A stretch of DNA of 64,000 bases, taken from NCBI RefSeq assembly GCF_009766085.1, contig NZ_LMUF01000006.1, positions 1 through 64,000 on the forward strand. Reading direction: 5' to 3'. Both the position numbers and the translations under genes were made by a program. How positions within the stretch are numbered: the first letter of the stretch is position 1; every line of letters starts with the position of its first letter. The notes under the pieces are model-generated. The model worked only from the letters and a program-made list of their open reading frames with translations. It ran no database searches and was not told the DNA's origin. Shown here piece after piece: positions 1 to 9,848 of this stretch. The stretch comes from Burkholderia sp. S171. Lineage in GTDB: Bacteria > Pseudomonadota > Gammaproteobacteria > Burkholderiales > Burkholderiaceae.

Positions 1-22
1 TCTTTGTCCAAAGCGACAAAGA
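1..22. repeat. 8-bp inverted repeat at window edge
   Basis: TCTTTGTC (1-8) and GACAAAGA (15-22) are perfect complements around a 6-base loop. The flanking purine-rich sequence resembles a dispersed intergenic repeat that I recall from Burkholderia-group genomes. Only its edge is in the window, so that family assignment is a guess. Confidence 0.4.
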
Positions 23-492
23 AACGAAGCAAAGAAAACGCTTTTAACCGCACTACCCTAAGTGTCCACAGCGTGCAGTTCCCATTCATAGGTGCCCCAA
101 AAGCACGGTGCTCGCCAGAGCCACGGATGTGTGAAACCCTCTTTCTCCGAACCCGGGTTCTGACACGCTTCGCCACCAGTGATTGAACCTGGCTACGGTT
201 CACCCCGCGCTATCCGCGGACAACCAATCTCCAATCACGTACCGTTGCGCCATCACGCCCCGCCCCCTGCACGCAAACAAAAAACCTTTGGCCCCGCTTT
301 TGCGCGAAATAGCCGCCATACCCCTCCAAGACTCTCCACGATAAGCGAAGTTAGCAACGTCGCCACGCAATCGACCCTGGCACCCCACGCGCCGCTTTAG
401 GTTCTCCGGCATCCCAGAATCGAATCCCGCGACGAATTTAGAGATAATTGGTGCTCAGCGAAACACCCAGTCGCGCACATCGAGAAACCCCC
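23..492. other. Intergenic region upstream of the crotonase gene
   Basis: No reading frame here has a ribosome binding site and a protein-like composition. The short frames present are proline/arginine-rich, as expected of non-coding GC-rich DNA. The promoter of the hydratase gene presumably lies near the right end, but I cannot assign -35/-10 boxes. Confidence 0.5.
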
Positions 493-1290
493 ATGACCGA
501 TGCAATGAACCTGCAGCGCCTGAAAGTCTCCGTCGACGGCTTCGTAGCACACGTCACGCTCGATCGCCCCGAGGTCCGCAACGCCTTCGACGAAGCCACT
601 ATCGTCGAACTGACCGCAGCTTTCCGTGCGCTCGCCGACGACTCCGCCATTCGCGTCATCGTCCTCGCCGCAAACGGCCCCGCATTCTGCGCAGGCGCCG
701 ACCTCAACTGGATGAAACGCATGGCTACGTACTCGGACGCAGAAAATCGCGCCGATGCTCTCGGCCTCGCCACCATGCTCAACACCATTTACGCCTGCAA
801 CAAACCCGTGATCGCCCAGGTCCAAGGCGACGCGTATGCAGGCGGCATGGGCCTTGTGGCCGTCGCGGACATAGCAATCTGCGCGGAATCAGCGCACTTC
901 TGCTTGTCTGAAGCGAAGCTCGGGCTGATGCCCGCCACCATCGCGCCGTACGTGATCCGGGCAATCGGCGCGCGCGCATCGCATCGATACTTCGTGACCG
1001 CCGAACGCTTCGATGCCGCCGAAGCACTGCGCATCGGCCTCGTGCATCAGGTCGTTGCAGCAGACGCGCTGGAAGCCACCGTCGATGCAGTCGCAGCCGC
1101 GATCGTCGCCAATAGCCCGAACGCCGTGCGCGAGTGCAAACAACTCGTGGTCGATCTGGCGGACAAAGAGATCAATGAAACGCTGATCTCGGACACCGCC
1201 GACCGTATCGCACGCATTCGCGCCTCGGAAGAAGGGCGCGAAGGCGTGCGCAGTTTTCTGGAAAAGAGCAAGCCGTCGTGGCTTGCCTGA
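493..1290 (+). CDS. Enoyl-CoA hydratase, methylglutaconyl-CoA hydratase (LiuC) type
   Basis: Crotonase-fold protein of 265 residues. It likely hydrates 3-methylglutaconyl-CoA to HMG-CoA in leucine degradation. The oxyanion-hole segment AFCAGADLNWMKRM and the later SEAKLGLMPATIAPYVIRAI segment are much closer to LiuC-type hydratases than to FadB or PaaF. I chose the ATG at 493 because the 15 extra residues from an upstream ATG at 448 do not look like crotonase sequence. It stands apart from any acyl-CoA carboxylase genes, but an HMG-CoA lyase gene, the next leucine-pathway step, lies 9.5 kb downstream. Substrate is inferred from motif resemblance; another short-chain enoyl-CoA is possible. Confidence 0.85.
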   Translation: MTDAMNLQRLKVSVDGFVAHVTLDRPEVRNAFDEATIVELTAAFRALADDSAIRVIVLAANGPAFCAGADLNWMKRMATYSDAENRADALGLATMLNTIYACNKPVIAQVQGDAYAGGMGLVAVADIAICAESAHFCLSEAKLGLMPATIAPYVIRAIGARASHRYFVTAERFDAAEALRIGLVHQVVAADALEATVDAVAAAIVANSPNAVRECKQLVVDLADKEINETLISDTADRIARIRASEEGREGVRSFLEKSKPSWLA

Positions 1291-1329
1291 ATGTAATCGG
1301 GAGCGCTGCCTGAGTGCTCGACCGAGCCC

Positions 1330-2718
1330 ATGATTGGCCGCTCCCCTGGAGTCGTTTTGAACCTGAACAACCAGCCAAAGCCTGCACCCGATGACTGGGT
1401 CGCACGCTCGCTACGCGCCGTATGGCATCCGTGTACGCAAATGAAACATCACGAGCGCACGCCGCTCGTGCCCATCGCTCGCGGCAAGGGCGCGTGGCTC
1501 TACGACCACGACGGCCATCGCTATCTCGATGCCATCAGCTCGTGGTGGGTCAACCTCTTTGGTCACGCGAATCCTCACATCAATGCAGCGCTGAAAGACC
1601 AGCTCGACACGCTCGAACACGCGATGCTCGCCGGTTGCACGCACGAGCCCGCCGTCCTGCTCGCCGAGCGTCTGCACGCGCTGACGCAGCAGACGCTGGG
1701 CCATGCGTTCTTCGCTTCTGACGGCGCGTCGGCAGTCGAAATCGCGTTGAAGATGAGCTTCCACTTCTGGCGCAACAGCGGCCGCGCGGATAAGCGCGAA
1801 TTCGTGTGCCTCGCGAACAGCTATCACGGCGAGACCATCGGCGCACTCGGCGTAACCGATGTCGCATTGTTCAAGGACGCCTACGATCCGCTGATTCGCC
1901 ATGCGCATGTGGTGACATCGCCGGATGCTCGCCAGGCTGGCGAAGGCGAGACAGCGCGCGATGTCGCCCAACGCGCGCTCGCCGATATGAAAACGCTGTT
2001 CGACGCGAAGGCCTCGCAGCTCGCAGCCGTGATCGTGGAGCCGCTCGTGCAGTGCGCCGCCGGCATGGCGATGCACGATCCTTCGTATTTGAAGGGCCTG
2101 CGTACGCTTTGCGATGACTACGGCGTCCATCTCATCGCCGATGAAATTGCTGTCGGGTGTGGTCGTAGCGGCACGTTCTTCGCATGCGAACAGGCTGCGA
2201 TCTGGCCGGATTTCTTGTGTTTATCGAAGGGAATCAGCGGCGGGTATCTGCCGCTATCCATCGTGCTGACACGCGATGAAATCTACGCCGCGTTCTACGA
2301 TGACGACATGACACGCGGCTTCCTGCACTCGCATTCGTACACGGGCAATCCGCTTGCTTGTCGCGCCGCGCTGGCAACGCTTGATCTATTCGAAAGCGCG
2401 AATGTGCTTGAAGAGAATCGACGCAAATCGTCCGTGTTGCGCGCTGCGCTGAGCCCGCTTGCGGATCATCCAGACGTCAGCAATCTGCGCGAGCGCGGCA
2501 CGATCTTCGCCTTCGATGCGATCATTGAAGACCCCGCTCAAGCACGCTCATTCTCGCGGCGTTTCTTCGAACATGCCTTGAAACACGAGCTATTATTGCG
2601 ACCGATTGGCAAGACCGTCTATCTGATGCCGCCGTATATTCTCAGCGACGACGAACTCGCGCTGCTCGCCGAACGCACGCGCACTGTCTTCGACGCCACG
2701 TTATCGGAGGCCGCATGA
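1330..2718 (+). CDS. bioA: Adenosylmethionine-8-amino-7-oxononanoate aminotransferase BioA
   Basis: PLP-dependent class III aminotransferase. It converts 7-keto-8-aminopelargonate to 7,8-diaminopelargonate with S-adenosylmethionine as amino donor. The 462-residue chain has the [10 protein letters not shown] substrate segment near residue 33, the [10 protein letters not shown] motif near 268 with the PLP aspartate, and the Schiff-base lysine in CLSKGISGG near 300. It is first gene of bioA-bioF-bioD-bioB and its stop overlaps the bioF start by 4 bases. The ATG at 1330 has no obvious ribosome binding site. A TTG at 1357 with GGAG at 1348-1351 is a credible alternative start. Confidence 0.96.
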   Translation: MIGRSPGVVLNLNNQPKPAPDDWVARSLRAVWHPCTQMKHHERTPLVPIARGKGAWLYDHDGHRYLDAISSWWVNLFGHANPHINAALKDQLDTLEHAMLAGCTHEPAVLLAERLHALTQQTLGHAFFASDGASAVEIALKMSFHFWRNSGRADKREFVCLANSYHGETIGALGVTDVALFKDAYDPLIRHAHVVTSPDARQAGEGETARDVAQRALADMKTLFDAKASQLAAVIVEPLVQCAAGMAMHDPSYLKGLRTLCDDYGVHLIADEIAVGCGRSGTFFACEQAAIWPDFLCLSKGISGGYLPLSIVLTRDEIYAAFYDDDMTRGFLHSHSYTGNPLACRAALATLDLFESANVLEENRRKSSVLRAALSPLADHPDVSNLRERGTIFAFDAIIEDPAQARSFSRRFFEHALKHELLLRPIGKTVYLMPPYILSDDELALLAERTRTVFDATLSEAA

Positions 2719-3935
2719 GCAACACATCGCCTGCACTTTTCGAGTCGCTGAAACAAGGGCTCGCCGATATCGAGCGCAACGGATTGCGTCGTCGCCGACG
2801 TATCGCCGACAGCGCCTGTGCCGCTCACATGACGGTGGACGGGCGCGAAATCATCGGCTTTGCAAGCAACGATTATCTCGGGCTCGCAGCGCATGAAACC
2901 TTGCGCGAAGCACTGGCGGAAGGCGCACGAAAGTACGGCGCGGGCAGCGGCGGATCGCATCTGCTCGGCGGCCATTCGCGCGCGCATGCGAAGCTTGAAG
3001 ATGACCTCGCGGCGTTCTCAGGTGGTTTCGTCGACCAGGCACGCGCGCTGTACTTCAGCACGGGATATATGGCGAATCTGGCGACACTGACTACGCTAAG
3101 TGCTGTTGGTACGTCAGGCGGTCGCGACACGCTGATGTTCTGCGATGCGTTGAACCATGCATCGTTGATCGATGGCGCGCGCTTGTCGCGTGCGGAAATT
3201 CGCATCTATCCTCACGCCGACGCACAAGCGCTCGACGCCATGCTTGAAGCGTCGGCGAATCAAGGCGGCACCAAGATCATCGTGACGGATTCCGTGTTCA
3301 GCATGGACGGCGATATCGCCCCGCTTGGCGCGTTGCTCGAACTGGCGGAGCGTCACGGCGCGTGGCTCGTTGTCGACGATGCGCACGGCTTCGGCGTGCT
3401 CGGTCCGCAAGGCCGCGGCGCGCTGGCTGAGGCCGCGTTGCGCTCGCCGCATCTCGTGTACGTTGGCACGTTGGGCAAGGCAGCGGGTGTGTCCGGCGCG
3501 TTCGTGATCGCGCACGAGACGGTGATCGAATGGTTCGTGCAGCGCGCGCGGCCGTACATCTTTACGACGGCATCGGCGCCGGCCGTGGCGCATGCGGTAT
3601 CGGCGAGTTTGAAGATTATCGGCGGACAGGAAGGCGACGCAAGACGTGCGCATCTCGCTACGCTGATCGACAGTACGCGCGCCATCCTGAAGCGCACGCG
3701 ATGGTCACCCGTAGACTCTCATACAGCGGTTCAACCGTTGATTATCGGCGGCAATGAAGAGACGCTGACGCTCGCCGCTGCACTCGATGAATACCGCATG
3801 TGGGTGCCCGCGATCCGGCCGCCAACGGTTCCGGCGGGGACATCGCGCTTGCGCATTTCGCTTTCAGCCGCGCATAGTCACGACGACCTCGCGAAGCTCG
3901 ACGATGCACTGCAAACCTTGAGCAATCGATCATGA
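2715..3935 (+). CDS. bioF: 8-amino-7-oxononanoate synthase BioF
   Basis: PLP-dependent alpha-oxoamine synthase. It condenses pimeloyl-ACP (or -CoA) with L-alanine. The chain has 406 residues. FASNDYLGL lies near residue 49, the glycine-rich [12 protein letters not shown] near 76, the PLP aspartate in VVDDAHGFG near 220 and the Schiff-base lysine in VGTLGKAAG near 255. The start overlaps bioA by ATGA, preceded by GGAGG at 2706-2710, which indicates translational coupling. It overlaps bioD in the same way. All family residues I know are present. Confidence 0.97.
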   Translation: MSNTSPALFESLKQGLADIERNGLRRRRRIADSACAAHMTVDGREIIGFASNDYLGLAAHETLREALAEGARKYGAGSGGSHLLGGHSRAHAKLEDDLAAFSGGFVDQARALYFSTGYMANLATLTTLSAVGTSGGRDTLMFCDALNHASLIDGARLSRAEIRIYPHADAQALDAMLEASANQGGTKIIVTDSVFSMDGDIAPLGALLELAERHGAWLVVDDAHGFGVLGPQGRGALAEAALRSPHLVYVGTLGKAAGVSGAFVIAHETVIEWFVQRARPYIFTTASAPAVAHAVSASLKIIGGQEGDARRAHLATLIDSTRAILKRTRWSPVDSHTAVQPLIIGGNEETLTLAAALDEYRMWVPAIRPPTVPAGTSRLRISLSAAHSHDDLAKLDDALQTLSNRS

Positions 3936-4657
3936 CCGCGCCACTCTCACTCTTCGTCACCGGCACCGATACCGAGATCGGCAAGACGCTGGTATCGGCT
4001 GCTTTGCTGCATGGCTTCGCCGCACTCGGCTTGCGCGCCGCCGCGATGAAACCCATCGCGGCGGGCGCGTTCGAACGCGACGGCGAATGGCACAACGAAG
4101 ACGCCGATCAACTCGATGCCGCCGCGAACGTCGCGCTGCCGCCATCGATACGCACGCCGTTCCTGCTGAAAGAAGCCGCCGCGCCGCACATCGCGGCAGC
4201 GCGCGAAAACGTGTCGCTGGATATTGCGCGGATCGTGGAAGCGCACCAGTTCGCCGTGCAGCAAGCGGACGTGGTCGTGGTGGAAGGCGTGGGCGGATTC
4301 CGCGTGCCGCTCACCGATGTCCACGATACCGCCGACCTCGCGTTCGCGTTGAACCTGCCAGTCGTGCTGGTGGTCGGCATGCGGCTTGGGTGCATCAGCC
4401 ACGCGTTGCTGAGCGCTGAGGCTATAGCGGCGCGGGGGCTGTATCTGGTGGGCTGGGTGGCTAACCAGATCGATCCCGCCATGCTGTTTCCTGCTGAAAA
4501 TATCGAAGCGATCCGGCTGCGGCTGGACAGTCAATACAACGCCCCGCTGCTCGGCACGATTCCCCGCCTCACGCCGCCGGACGCTCGCGCGGCTACGACT
4601 TATATAGATACCTCCCTGCTGCTGGACACGCTTCGTTCAGCCGGCGCGGGCCAGTAA
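3932..4657 (+). CDS. bioD: ATP-dependent dethiobiotin synthetase BioD
   Basis: Catalyses ATP-dependent closure of the ureido ring of dethiobiotin from diaminopelargonate and CO2. The 241-residue protein begins with the family's modified P-loop GTDTEIGKT at residues 11-19. The conserved MKPIAAG follows near residue 40 and [12 protein letters not shown] near 110. It overlaps bioF by 4 bases and is followed 35 bases later by bioB. Length and motif order are typical. Confidence 0.97.
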   Translation: MTAPLSLFVTGTDTEIGKTLVSAALLHGFAALGLRAAAMKPIAAGAFERDGEWHNEDADQLDAAANVALPPSIRTPFLLKEAAAPHIAAARENVSLDIARIVEAHQFAVQQADVVVVEGVGGFRVPLTDVHDTADLAFALNLPVVLVVGMRLGCISHALLSAEAIAARGLYLVGWVANQIDPAMLFPAENIEAIRLRLDSQYNAPLLGTIPRLTPPDARAATTYIDTSLLLDTLRSAGAGQ

Positions 4658-4692
4658 TTCATCGTTATCTGCAAAACGAAAAGGATCCTCCC

Positions 4693-5754
4693 ATGACGCA
4701 AGCGCAATCCACCGACAAGACGACTCAACCCGCCGCTCAACCCGCTGCTCCGCAATCGCTGGCTCGCTGGCGCGTGGCGGATATCGTCGCGCTTTACGAC
4801 CTGCCGTTCAACGACTTGATGTTTCGCGCGCAGGCTGTGCATCGCGAACACTTCGATGCCAACACGGTTCAGCTCTCCACGCTGTTGTCGATCAAGACCG
4901 GCGGTTGCCCTGAAGATTGCGCCTATTGCCCGCAGTCATCGCATCACGATACGGGGTTGAAGGCCGACAAACTGATGGCCGTCGATGAAGTCCTCAAGGC
5001 CGCTGAAATCGCCAAGTCAAACGGCGCGACGCGTTTTTGCATGGGCGCGGCGTGGCGCAATCCGAAGGACCAGCATCTTGAGCCGATCGCCGACATGATT
5101 CGCGGCGTGAAGGCCATGGGCCTCGAAACCTGCGTGACGCTCGGCATGCTGGAAGCGCATCAGGCAACGCGTCTGCGCGACGCGGGCCTGGATTACTACA
5201 ACCATAACCTCGATACATCGCCGGAGTTCTACGGCCAGATCATCTCGACGCGCACGTATCAGGATCGTCTGGATACGCTCGAACACGTCCGCGATGCCGG
5301 CATCAACGTGTGTTGCGGCGGGATTGTCGGCATGGGCGAAACGCGGCGTGAACGGGCTGGGCTGATCACGCAACTGGCGAACATGGAGCCGTATCCGGAA
5401 TCAGTGCCTATCAACAATTTGGTGCAGGTGGAAGGCACGCCGCTGACGGGCACCGCTCCGCTCGATCCGTTTGAATTCGTGCGCACGATCGCGGTTGCGC
5501 GGATCACGATGCCGAAGGCGATGGTGCGGTTATCGGCGGGACGCGAGCAGATGGATGAAGCGCTGCAGGCGCTGTGTTTCCTCGCTGGCGCGAACTCGAT
5601 TTTCTACGGCGACCAGTTGCTGACGACGAGCAATCCGCAAGCTGAAGCCGACCGGAAATTGCTGGAGCGTTTGGGGATGCGCGCGGAAGCGTCGCAGCAG
5701 ATGCAAGCGGCCGAGGCTTGTGACGTGAAGTGCGGGCACGCGCAGGTGCAGTGA
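4693..5754 (+). CDS. bioB: Biotin synthase BioB
   Basis: Radical-SAM enzyme that inserts sulfur into dethiobiotin. The [4Fe-4S] motif CPEDCAYC (Cys72, Cys76, Cys79) is intact. The [12 protein letters not shown] segment, a conserved Cys in [14 protein letters not shown], and the RLSAGREQM segment that carries the [2Fe-2S]-ligating Arg are also visible. The 353-residue length is normal, with a short glutamine/alanine-rich N-terminal extension. AAGGA lies about 8 bases before the ATG. It is last gene of the biotin operon and is followed by a strong hairpin terminator. Confidence 0.97.
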   Translation: MTQAQSTDKTTQPAAQPAAPQSLARWRVADIVALYDLPFNDLMFRAQAVHREHFDANTVQLSTLLSIKTGGCPEDCAYCPQSSHHDTGLKADKLMAVDEVLKAAEIAKSNGATRFCMGAAWRNPKDQHLEPIADMIRGVKAMGLETCVTLGMLEAHQATRLRDAGLDYYNHNLDTSPEFYGQIISTRTYQDRLDTLEHVRDAGINVCCGGIVGMGETRRERAGLITQLANMEPYPESVPINNLVQVEGTPLTGTAPLDPFEFVRTIAVARITMPKAMVRLSAGREQMDEALQALCFLAGANSIFYGDQLLTTSNPQAEADRKLLERLGMRAEASQQMQAAEACDVKCGHAQVQ

Positions 5755-5805
5755 TCGGCAGGTCGTTTTGCCGTGATGGCACGGTGAAACGCTGTTGATG
5801 TTCAG

Positions 5806-5841
5806 AATCCCCCACGATCGTTAGATCCTGGGGGATTTTTT
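5806..5841. terminator. Rho-independent terminator after bioB, probably bidirectional
   Basis: AATCCCCCA (5806-5814) pairs perfectly with TGGGGGATT (5829-5837), followed by a run of T to 5841. On the opposite strand the AATC end is less T-rich, so termination of the converging Fic gene is possible but weaker. Confidence 0.85.
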
Positions 5842-5963
5842 GATTGCGCCCGCTTGTGCTCGTCATAACACTACCTAACTGGAGCCGCCCTTAGGCTCAC
5901 CAGTCAAGCACTATTGGCCTCCGGTTCACCGGCGCTTACATGCACAGTCAGCCGCTGACAAAG

Positions 5964-7487
5964 TCACTCCGCAAGCGTACGAGTTCCGTCAATGTTATGC
6001 AGTTGAAAACGCGCCGGAGATTCCTCCATCGCATGGGTCTTCTTCAGATTCTCAATGACCATGTCCAGGTCGCTATAGTCAAACTGCGCACACCAGCGCG
6101 CCATTTTGGCCAGGCTCCGGACAAAGTCGATGGGCTCATTTTCTTGAGTGAGCTTGCGCAGACAATCGACGAATTGCGGATGGAACAGAGTGGGCACGAT
6201 GATTCGGTGCAAGCCTGTGCGCGAGAGTTCGGCATTCATCACGAGACGCGAGATCCGCCCATTGCCGTCGACGAACGGATGAATTTCCGCAACCAGAAAC
6301 ATGTAGAAAACAGCACGAGCTAGTCCCTCCGGAACGCTGAGAGCGATGCGCGAACCTTCTTCGAAGGTTCCCCGTACCTGCGCAGGGTGCACGAACTGCG
6401 TTGTACCGGCGTAGTTCGTCTGCGTCTTAATATTTCCAGGGCTGGCTTCAGGGCGCGCATGCAGCATTTTTGCGTGCCACTCCAGTAACGCGGGCAGAAA
6501 CTCTTCTCCTGATACCGGAGGGTTGTGCCGGTACGGCGCTTCGACCGCCAACTGATATACACCGAGAACGTCGTGCGAGTCCTTTGGCCGCGTCGTCACG
6601 ACCTTGTTGTTAATGACAATGTCGCGCGCTTCCTCAATAGAGAATTTCGTGCCTTCTACGTAGTTCGAAAAATACGACTCGATGAATGCCCGGTTATGCC
6701 GTGCGACGCCAGCCGGGACAGCGTCTTCGATGCGGGGCAGAGCAGCCCCACGCAGGTAAGCGGCGAGCAAGTTGAAGCGCTCCATACGCTCCCGGTCGAC
6801 CGGTTTGCCTTTCGACACGAGAATTCCGTCAGTCGTCTTCAGTTCGCCCTTCTCGTGTGTCCCCATAAGTTCGCCAATCATGCTGCGCAACGTTGCAAGT
6901 GCCTCGTTCATGCCAAGTGGCTCCGCCAGCGACGCAGCCTTGTCACGCAACTCGTTGAGAAACCTCTCTCCTGATGCGTTCAAGCGCTCAACTAGCCACT
7001 TCTCTACCTGCACCTGACCCACGCGACGCGGCGCCTTGCGTCCAAGGTTTTCAAGCAGCATCCGCGGCTGGCTCGCCCAGTGGAGTCCGCTCTGACTGAG
7101 AGGCATATCTCCTGGCAACGGCCCGGGCCCCTCGATGAGCTGGAAAGTGAGTCCGGGCAATTCGAGTCTTTTACGCACGAGGCTTGGATGCGAGACCGTC
7201 CAGACATGATCTTGCGGCTGGCCGTGGAAGGCACTGATATGCGAGACAACACCCCCTGGAATAAGCATGCCGCCGATATTCACCCATTGCGCACGCACTC
7301 GCCGCTCTACTTCGACCTGGCCGCCCTCATTGCTGACATACACGCCTTTAAACACGCGGGTCAGCTCTCCAGCAGATGCGCTGCGTTGCACCTTGCGCCG
7401 CGCAGCGGGGGTAAGGCGCGACAGGAAAATAATGTCCTCTGTCGCAGATATGACGGTAGCGGTCTTGTTGGTGATCGTGGCGGACAT
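5964..7487 (-). CDS. AbiEi-like/Fic fusion protein, probable self-inhibited AMPylase toxin
   Basis: The 507-residue chain appears to join two modules. Residues about 15-150 resemble the AbiEi-type antitoxin fold: a predicted winged helix ending in RVFKGVYV, then a beta-rich body. Residues about 230-470 are a Fic domain with a full FIC motif HPFVDGNGRISR at 403-414 (His, metal-binding Asp, phosphate-loop glycines and both Arg). SNYVEG at 274-279 fits the (S/T)xxxE(G/N) inhibitory helix of class II Fic proteins, so the enzyme is expected to be autoinhibited NMPylase. The gene is monocistronic, converges on bioB and has a repeat-rich promoter region. The AbiEi assignment is by fold resemblance and is less certain than Fic. 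I see no good ribosome binding site at this ATG. Confidence 0.85.
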   Translation of the reverse strand: MSATITNKTATVISATEDIIFLSRLTPAARRKVQRSASAGELTRVFKGVYVSNEGGQVEVERRVRAQWVNIGGMLIPGGVVSHISAFHGQPQDHVWTVSHPSLVRKRLELPGLTFQLIEGPGPLPGDMPLSQSGLHWASQPRMLLENLGRKAPRRVGQVQVEKWLVERLNASGERFLNELRDKAASLAEPLGMNEALATLRSMIGELMGTHEKGELKTTDGILVSKGKPVDRERMERFNLLAAYLRGAALPRIEDAVPAGVARHNRAFIESYFSNYVEGTKFSIEEARDIVINNKVVTTRPKDSHDVLGVYQLAVEAPYRHNPPVSGEEFLPALLEWHAKMLHARPEASPGNIKTQTNYAGTTQFVHPAQVRGTFEEGSRIALSVPEGLARAVFYMFLVAEIHPFVDGNGRISRLVMNAELSRTGLHRIIVPTLFHPQFVDCLRKLTQENEPIDFVRSLAKMARWCAQFDYSDLDMVIENLKKTHAMEESPARFQLHNIDGTRTLAE

Positions 7488-7518
7488 GGGAGCGGAACGG
7501 TTTGTCGTTTAACGTCAC

Positions 7519-7547
7519 ATCTTACAGACCAAACGTTTCATTTTGTC
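7519..7547 (-). promoter_or_regulatory. Candidate promoter of the AbiEi-Fic gene
   Basis: On the minus strand TAAGAT (complement of 7519-7524) sits 17 bases after GACAAA (complement of 7542-7547), about 32 bases before the start codon. The -35 element overlaps the nearest TGTCGCGTAGC repeat, so a protein bound there would block it. This is inference from sequence spacing only. Confidence 0.35.
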
Positions 7548-7713
7548 GCGTAGCGTCTCCGAAACTGGCTTATTTGTCGCGTAGCAGCGAAAAATAGCGG
7601 TCTACGTATTTCTTACGTCAACAAAGAAATGTCGCTTTCCAGCGAAGAAGAAGTCCAACAATCGGGAAAAATGTCGCGTAGCGCCTCCAAAACCGACTGT
7701 TTTGTCGCGTAGC
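7544..7713. repeat. Four TGTCGCGTAGC repeats in two phased pairs
   Basis: The 11-mer TGTCGCGTAGC occurs at 7544-7554, 7575-7585, 7672-7682 and 7703-7713. Both pairs have the same 31-base start-to-start distance, about three helical turns, and the pairs are 128 bases apart. Sequence between the members of each pair is also related (GTCTCCGAAACTGGC against GCCTCCAAAACCGAC). The unit is therefore a duplicated block of roughly 57 bases. It lies directly upstream of the AbiEi-Fic gene and suggests an operator array. Confidence 0.8.
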
Positions 7714-7881
7714 ATCGAAAGAATCAATTGTGCTTGTTGCCGCGACGGCTGATCCAGCGAGATGAATGTATTGCCTACGCCTATCGTCTGATGGTGCTAG
7801 CCGCAAACGTGACTACGTCCGAGTGCCAGCAGCTGAAGAAAGAGGGCAATACCTTATTGGTATCACCCGGCGCACGCTCCC

Positions 7882-8889
7882 TCAGTTCTTATCCACAATC
7901 ACCTGATCGAACGTGCCGCCATCGGAGAAATGGGTTTGCTGCGCTTTCTGCCAGTTACCGAAGACCTGCTCCACCGTGAACGTCTTGATCGGCTTGAATT
8001 CGCTTGCGTGCTTGGCCAGCACCTCGGCGTTACGCGGCCGCAGATGATGTTGCGCGATGATTTCCTGCGCCGCCGGCGTCCACAAATAATCCAGGTACGC
8101 CTGCGCCTCCTTGCGCGTCCCGCGCTTGTCCACAACCTTCGCAACCACCGCGACCGGCGGTTCGGCTAGCAAACTCACCGATGGATACACCGCATCGAAA
8201 TCCTTTGCCGATGCGCCCGCGTTCATCAACGCGACTTCGTTTTCAAACGTCACGAGCACGTCGCCAATACCACGTTGCGTGAACGTCGTCGTTGCGCCGC
8301 GACCGCCCGTATCCAGCACCGGCACGTTCTTGAAGATGGCTTTCTCGAACGCTTGCGCCTGTTCATCGGTGGCGCCCTGCTGCTTCTTGTAACCCCACGC
8401 CGCCAGATACGCGTAACGCCCGTTGCCCGATGTCTTCGGATTCGCAATCACGACCTGCACGCCGGGACGCGCGAGATCGCTCCAGTCCTTGATGTTTTTC
8501 GGGTTCCCATGGCGCACCAGAAACACCATGGTGGTGGTGTACGGCACCGCGTTATTCGGCAAAAGCGTGCGCCAGTTGGCTGGCACAAGGCCGCCGCGCT
8601 CGACCAGCAAGTCGATGTCGTTCGGCTGGTTCATCGTCACCACGTCAGCCTGCAGACCCTGCATCACCGACAAAGCCTGCGCACTCGACGCCCCATGCGA
8701 CTGACGCACGGAAAGCGTCTGGCCGGTCTTCTGCTTATAGTCAGCGATAAACGCGGTATCGATGTCCTTGTACAACTCGCGCGTGACGTCATAAGAGACG
8801 TTGAGCAACGCCGTATCGGCGTGCGCGAACGGTGTGAACGCAGCGAAACTCAGCCCCGCGATTGCTGCCCAATGCTTCAAACCCGCCAT
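7882..8889 (-). CDS. sbp: Sulfate ABC transporter periplasmic binding protein
   Basis: Periplasmic receptor of the SulT (sulfate/thiosulfate) uptake family. The 335-residue precursor has a clear signal peptide cleaved near AHA-DTALLNV (about residue 25). The family motifs YDVTRELYKD, SHGASSAQA and YAYLAAWGYK follow in order. The usual cysT/cysW/cysA partners are not adjacent, so it must work with a transporter encoded elsewhere. It could equally bind thiosulfate (CysP role). No operon partner lies closer than 84 bases. Confidence 0.93.
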   Translation of the reverse strand: MAGLKHWAAIAGLSFAAFTPFAHADTALLNVSYDVTRELYKDIDTAFIADYKQKTGQTLSVRQSHGASSAQALSVMQGLQADVVTMNQPNDIDLLVERGGLVPANWRTLLPNNAVPYTTTMVFLVRHGNPKNIKDWSDLARPGVQVVIANPKTSGNGRYAYLAAWGYKKQQGATDEQAQAFEKAIFKNVPVLDTGGRGATTTFTQRGIGDVLVTFENEVALMNAGASAKDFDAVYPSVSLLAEPPVAVVAKVVDKRGTRKEAQAYLDYLWTPAAQEIIAQHHLRPRNAEVLAKHASEFKPIKTFTVEQVFGNWQKAQQTHFSDGGTFDQVIVDKN

Positions 8890-8973
8890 ACATCCCCCGA
8901 TTATTCGAATAGTGAAAACCGCTGCGAAGCGGCGATTCTATCGAAAAGCCGGGGCTGGAATGCATCGGACACC

Positions 8974-9594
8974 TCATCCATAGGCCACCTGTTCAATGTG
9001 CTCCAAGCGGTCGAACACATCAGGTTGCTCCGCGAAATGCGCCGGGGCCGCGCAATGAATCAGGGTATCGACGAAATATTTTGCGCGCGGCCACGGACCG
9101 AAACCCGCCGCGGTGTTGATGTGCCCGGCATCACCGAGATTCACGAACGCACTGCCAAGCTGGCTCGCGAGGCGCATCGCCTGGTCGAAGGGCATCCACG
9201 GATCAGTCATGCTCGCAATCAGCACCGATGGCACGCCGAGACGACGCGGCTCGAACGCGCCGGCGAACCGGAACTTGTCCGGGCTGGCGGGCGCGACAAA
9301 CAGCACGCCGGCGACGGCGTCGCCGGTCAGCCCTTGTGCGATCGCGTGCGCGGCCGCGAGGCAACCGAAACTATGCGCGGCAAGAATGACGGGGCCGCGA
9401 ACGCTCGCCACCGTATCCGCGACGGATTGCGCCCACGCATCGAGTTGAGGCGCGTCCCAGTCGTCCTGCTCAACGCGTCGTGATTTCGGCAATTGCCGCT
9501 CCAGCCACGTTTGCCAATGCGTGCCCTCGCTGCCGTGCAAACCCGGTACGGTAACGAGCCGCGGCGGCCAGGCGGATGTGCTGCATGAACTCAT
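8974..9594 (-). CDS. RBBP9/YdeN-family alpha/beta serine hydrolase
   Basis: Small cytoplasmic hydrolase of 206 residues. The nucleophile elbow is AHSFGC (GxSxG with Ala for the first Gly), followed by an acid in SMTDPWMP and a histidine in DAGHIN. This Ser-Asp-His order is typical of the RBBP9/YdeN family, whose physiological substrates are mostly unknown. I use the ATG at 9594 because GAGG precedes it by about 6 bases. An upstream in-frame ATG at 9669 adds 25 residues unlike the family. It follows the sbp direction but I see no functional link. Confidence 0.85.
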   Translation of the reverse strand: MSSCSTSAWPPRLVTVPGLHGSEGTHWQTWLERQLPKSRRVEQDDWDAPQLDAWAQSVADTVASVRGPVILAAHSFGCLAAAHAIAQGLTGDAVAGVLFVAPASPDKFRFAGAFEPRRLGVPSVLIASMTDPWMPFDQAMRLASQLGSAFVNLGDAGHINTAAGFGPWPRAKYFVDTLIHCAAPAHFAEQPDVFDRLEHIEQVAYG

Positions 9595-9848
9595 GTGAAC
9601 CTCGCTGCCAGCTTGTAGCCAGCATGGTGAGGAACAATTCTGCTGTGTAAGCGCATCGGCGCGAACCAAGTTTTCGTCATTTGGTTATCGGCGGCGATCG
9701 GGCGAAATAAGTGGCGTGGTGCACGGCGCTACGCGTGCGAATCGGCGAAACCACGGCGAAATCACGGCAAATCCGTAAAATAGGCTTAATTTCGGAAACA
9801 ATTCAACGCTCAATCCGCGCGCCCTTCCCCCGTGAATACGAACCTTCG

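Noticed and set aside
7544-7713. CRISPR-like array upstream of the Fic gene
   Set aside because: Repeats are only 11 bases, only four copies exist and spacing is uneven (31, 97, 31); an operator array fits better.
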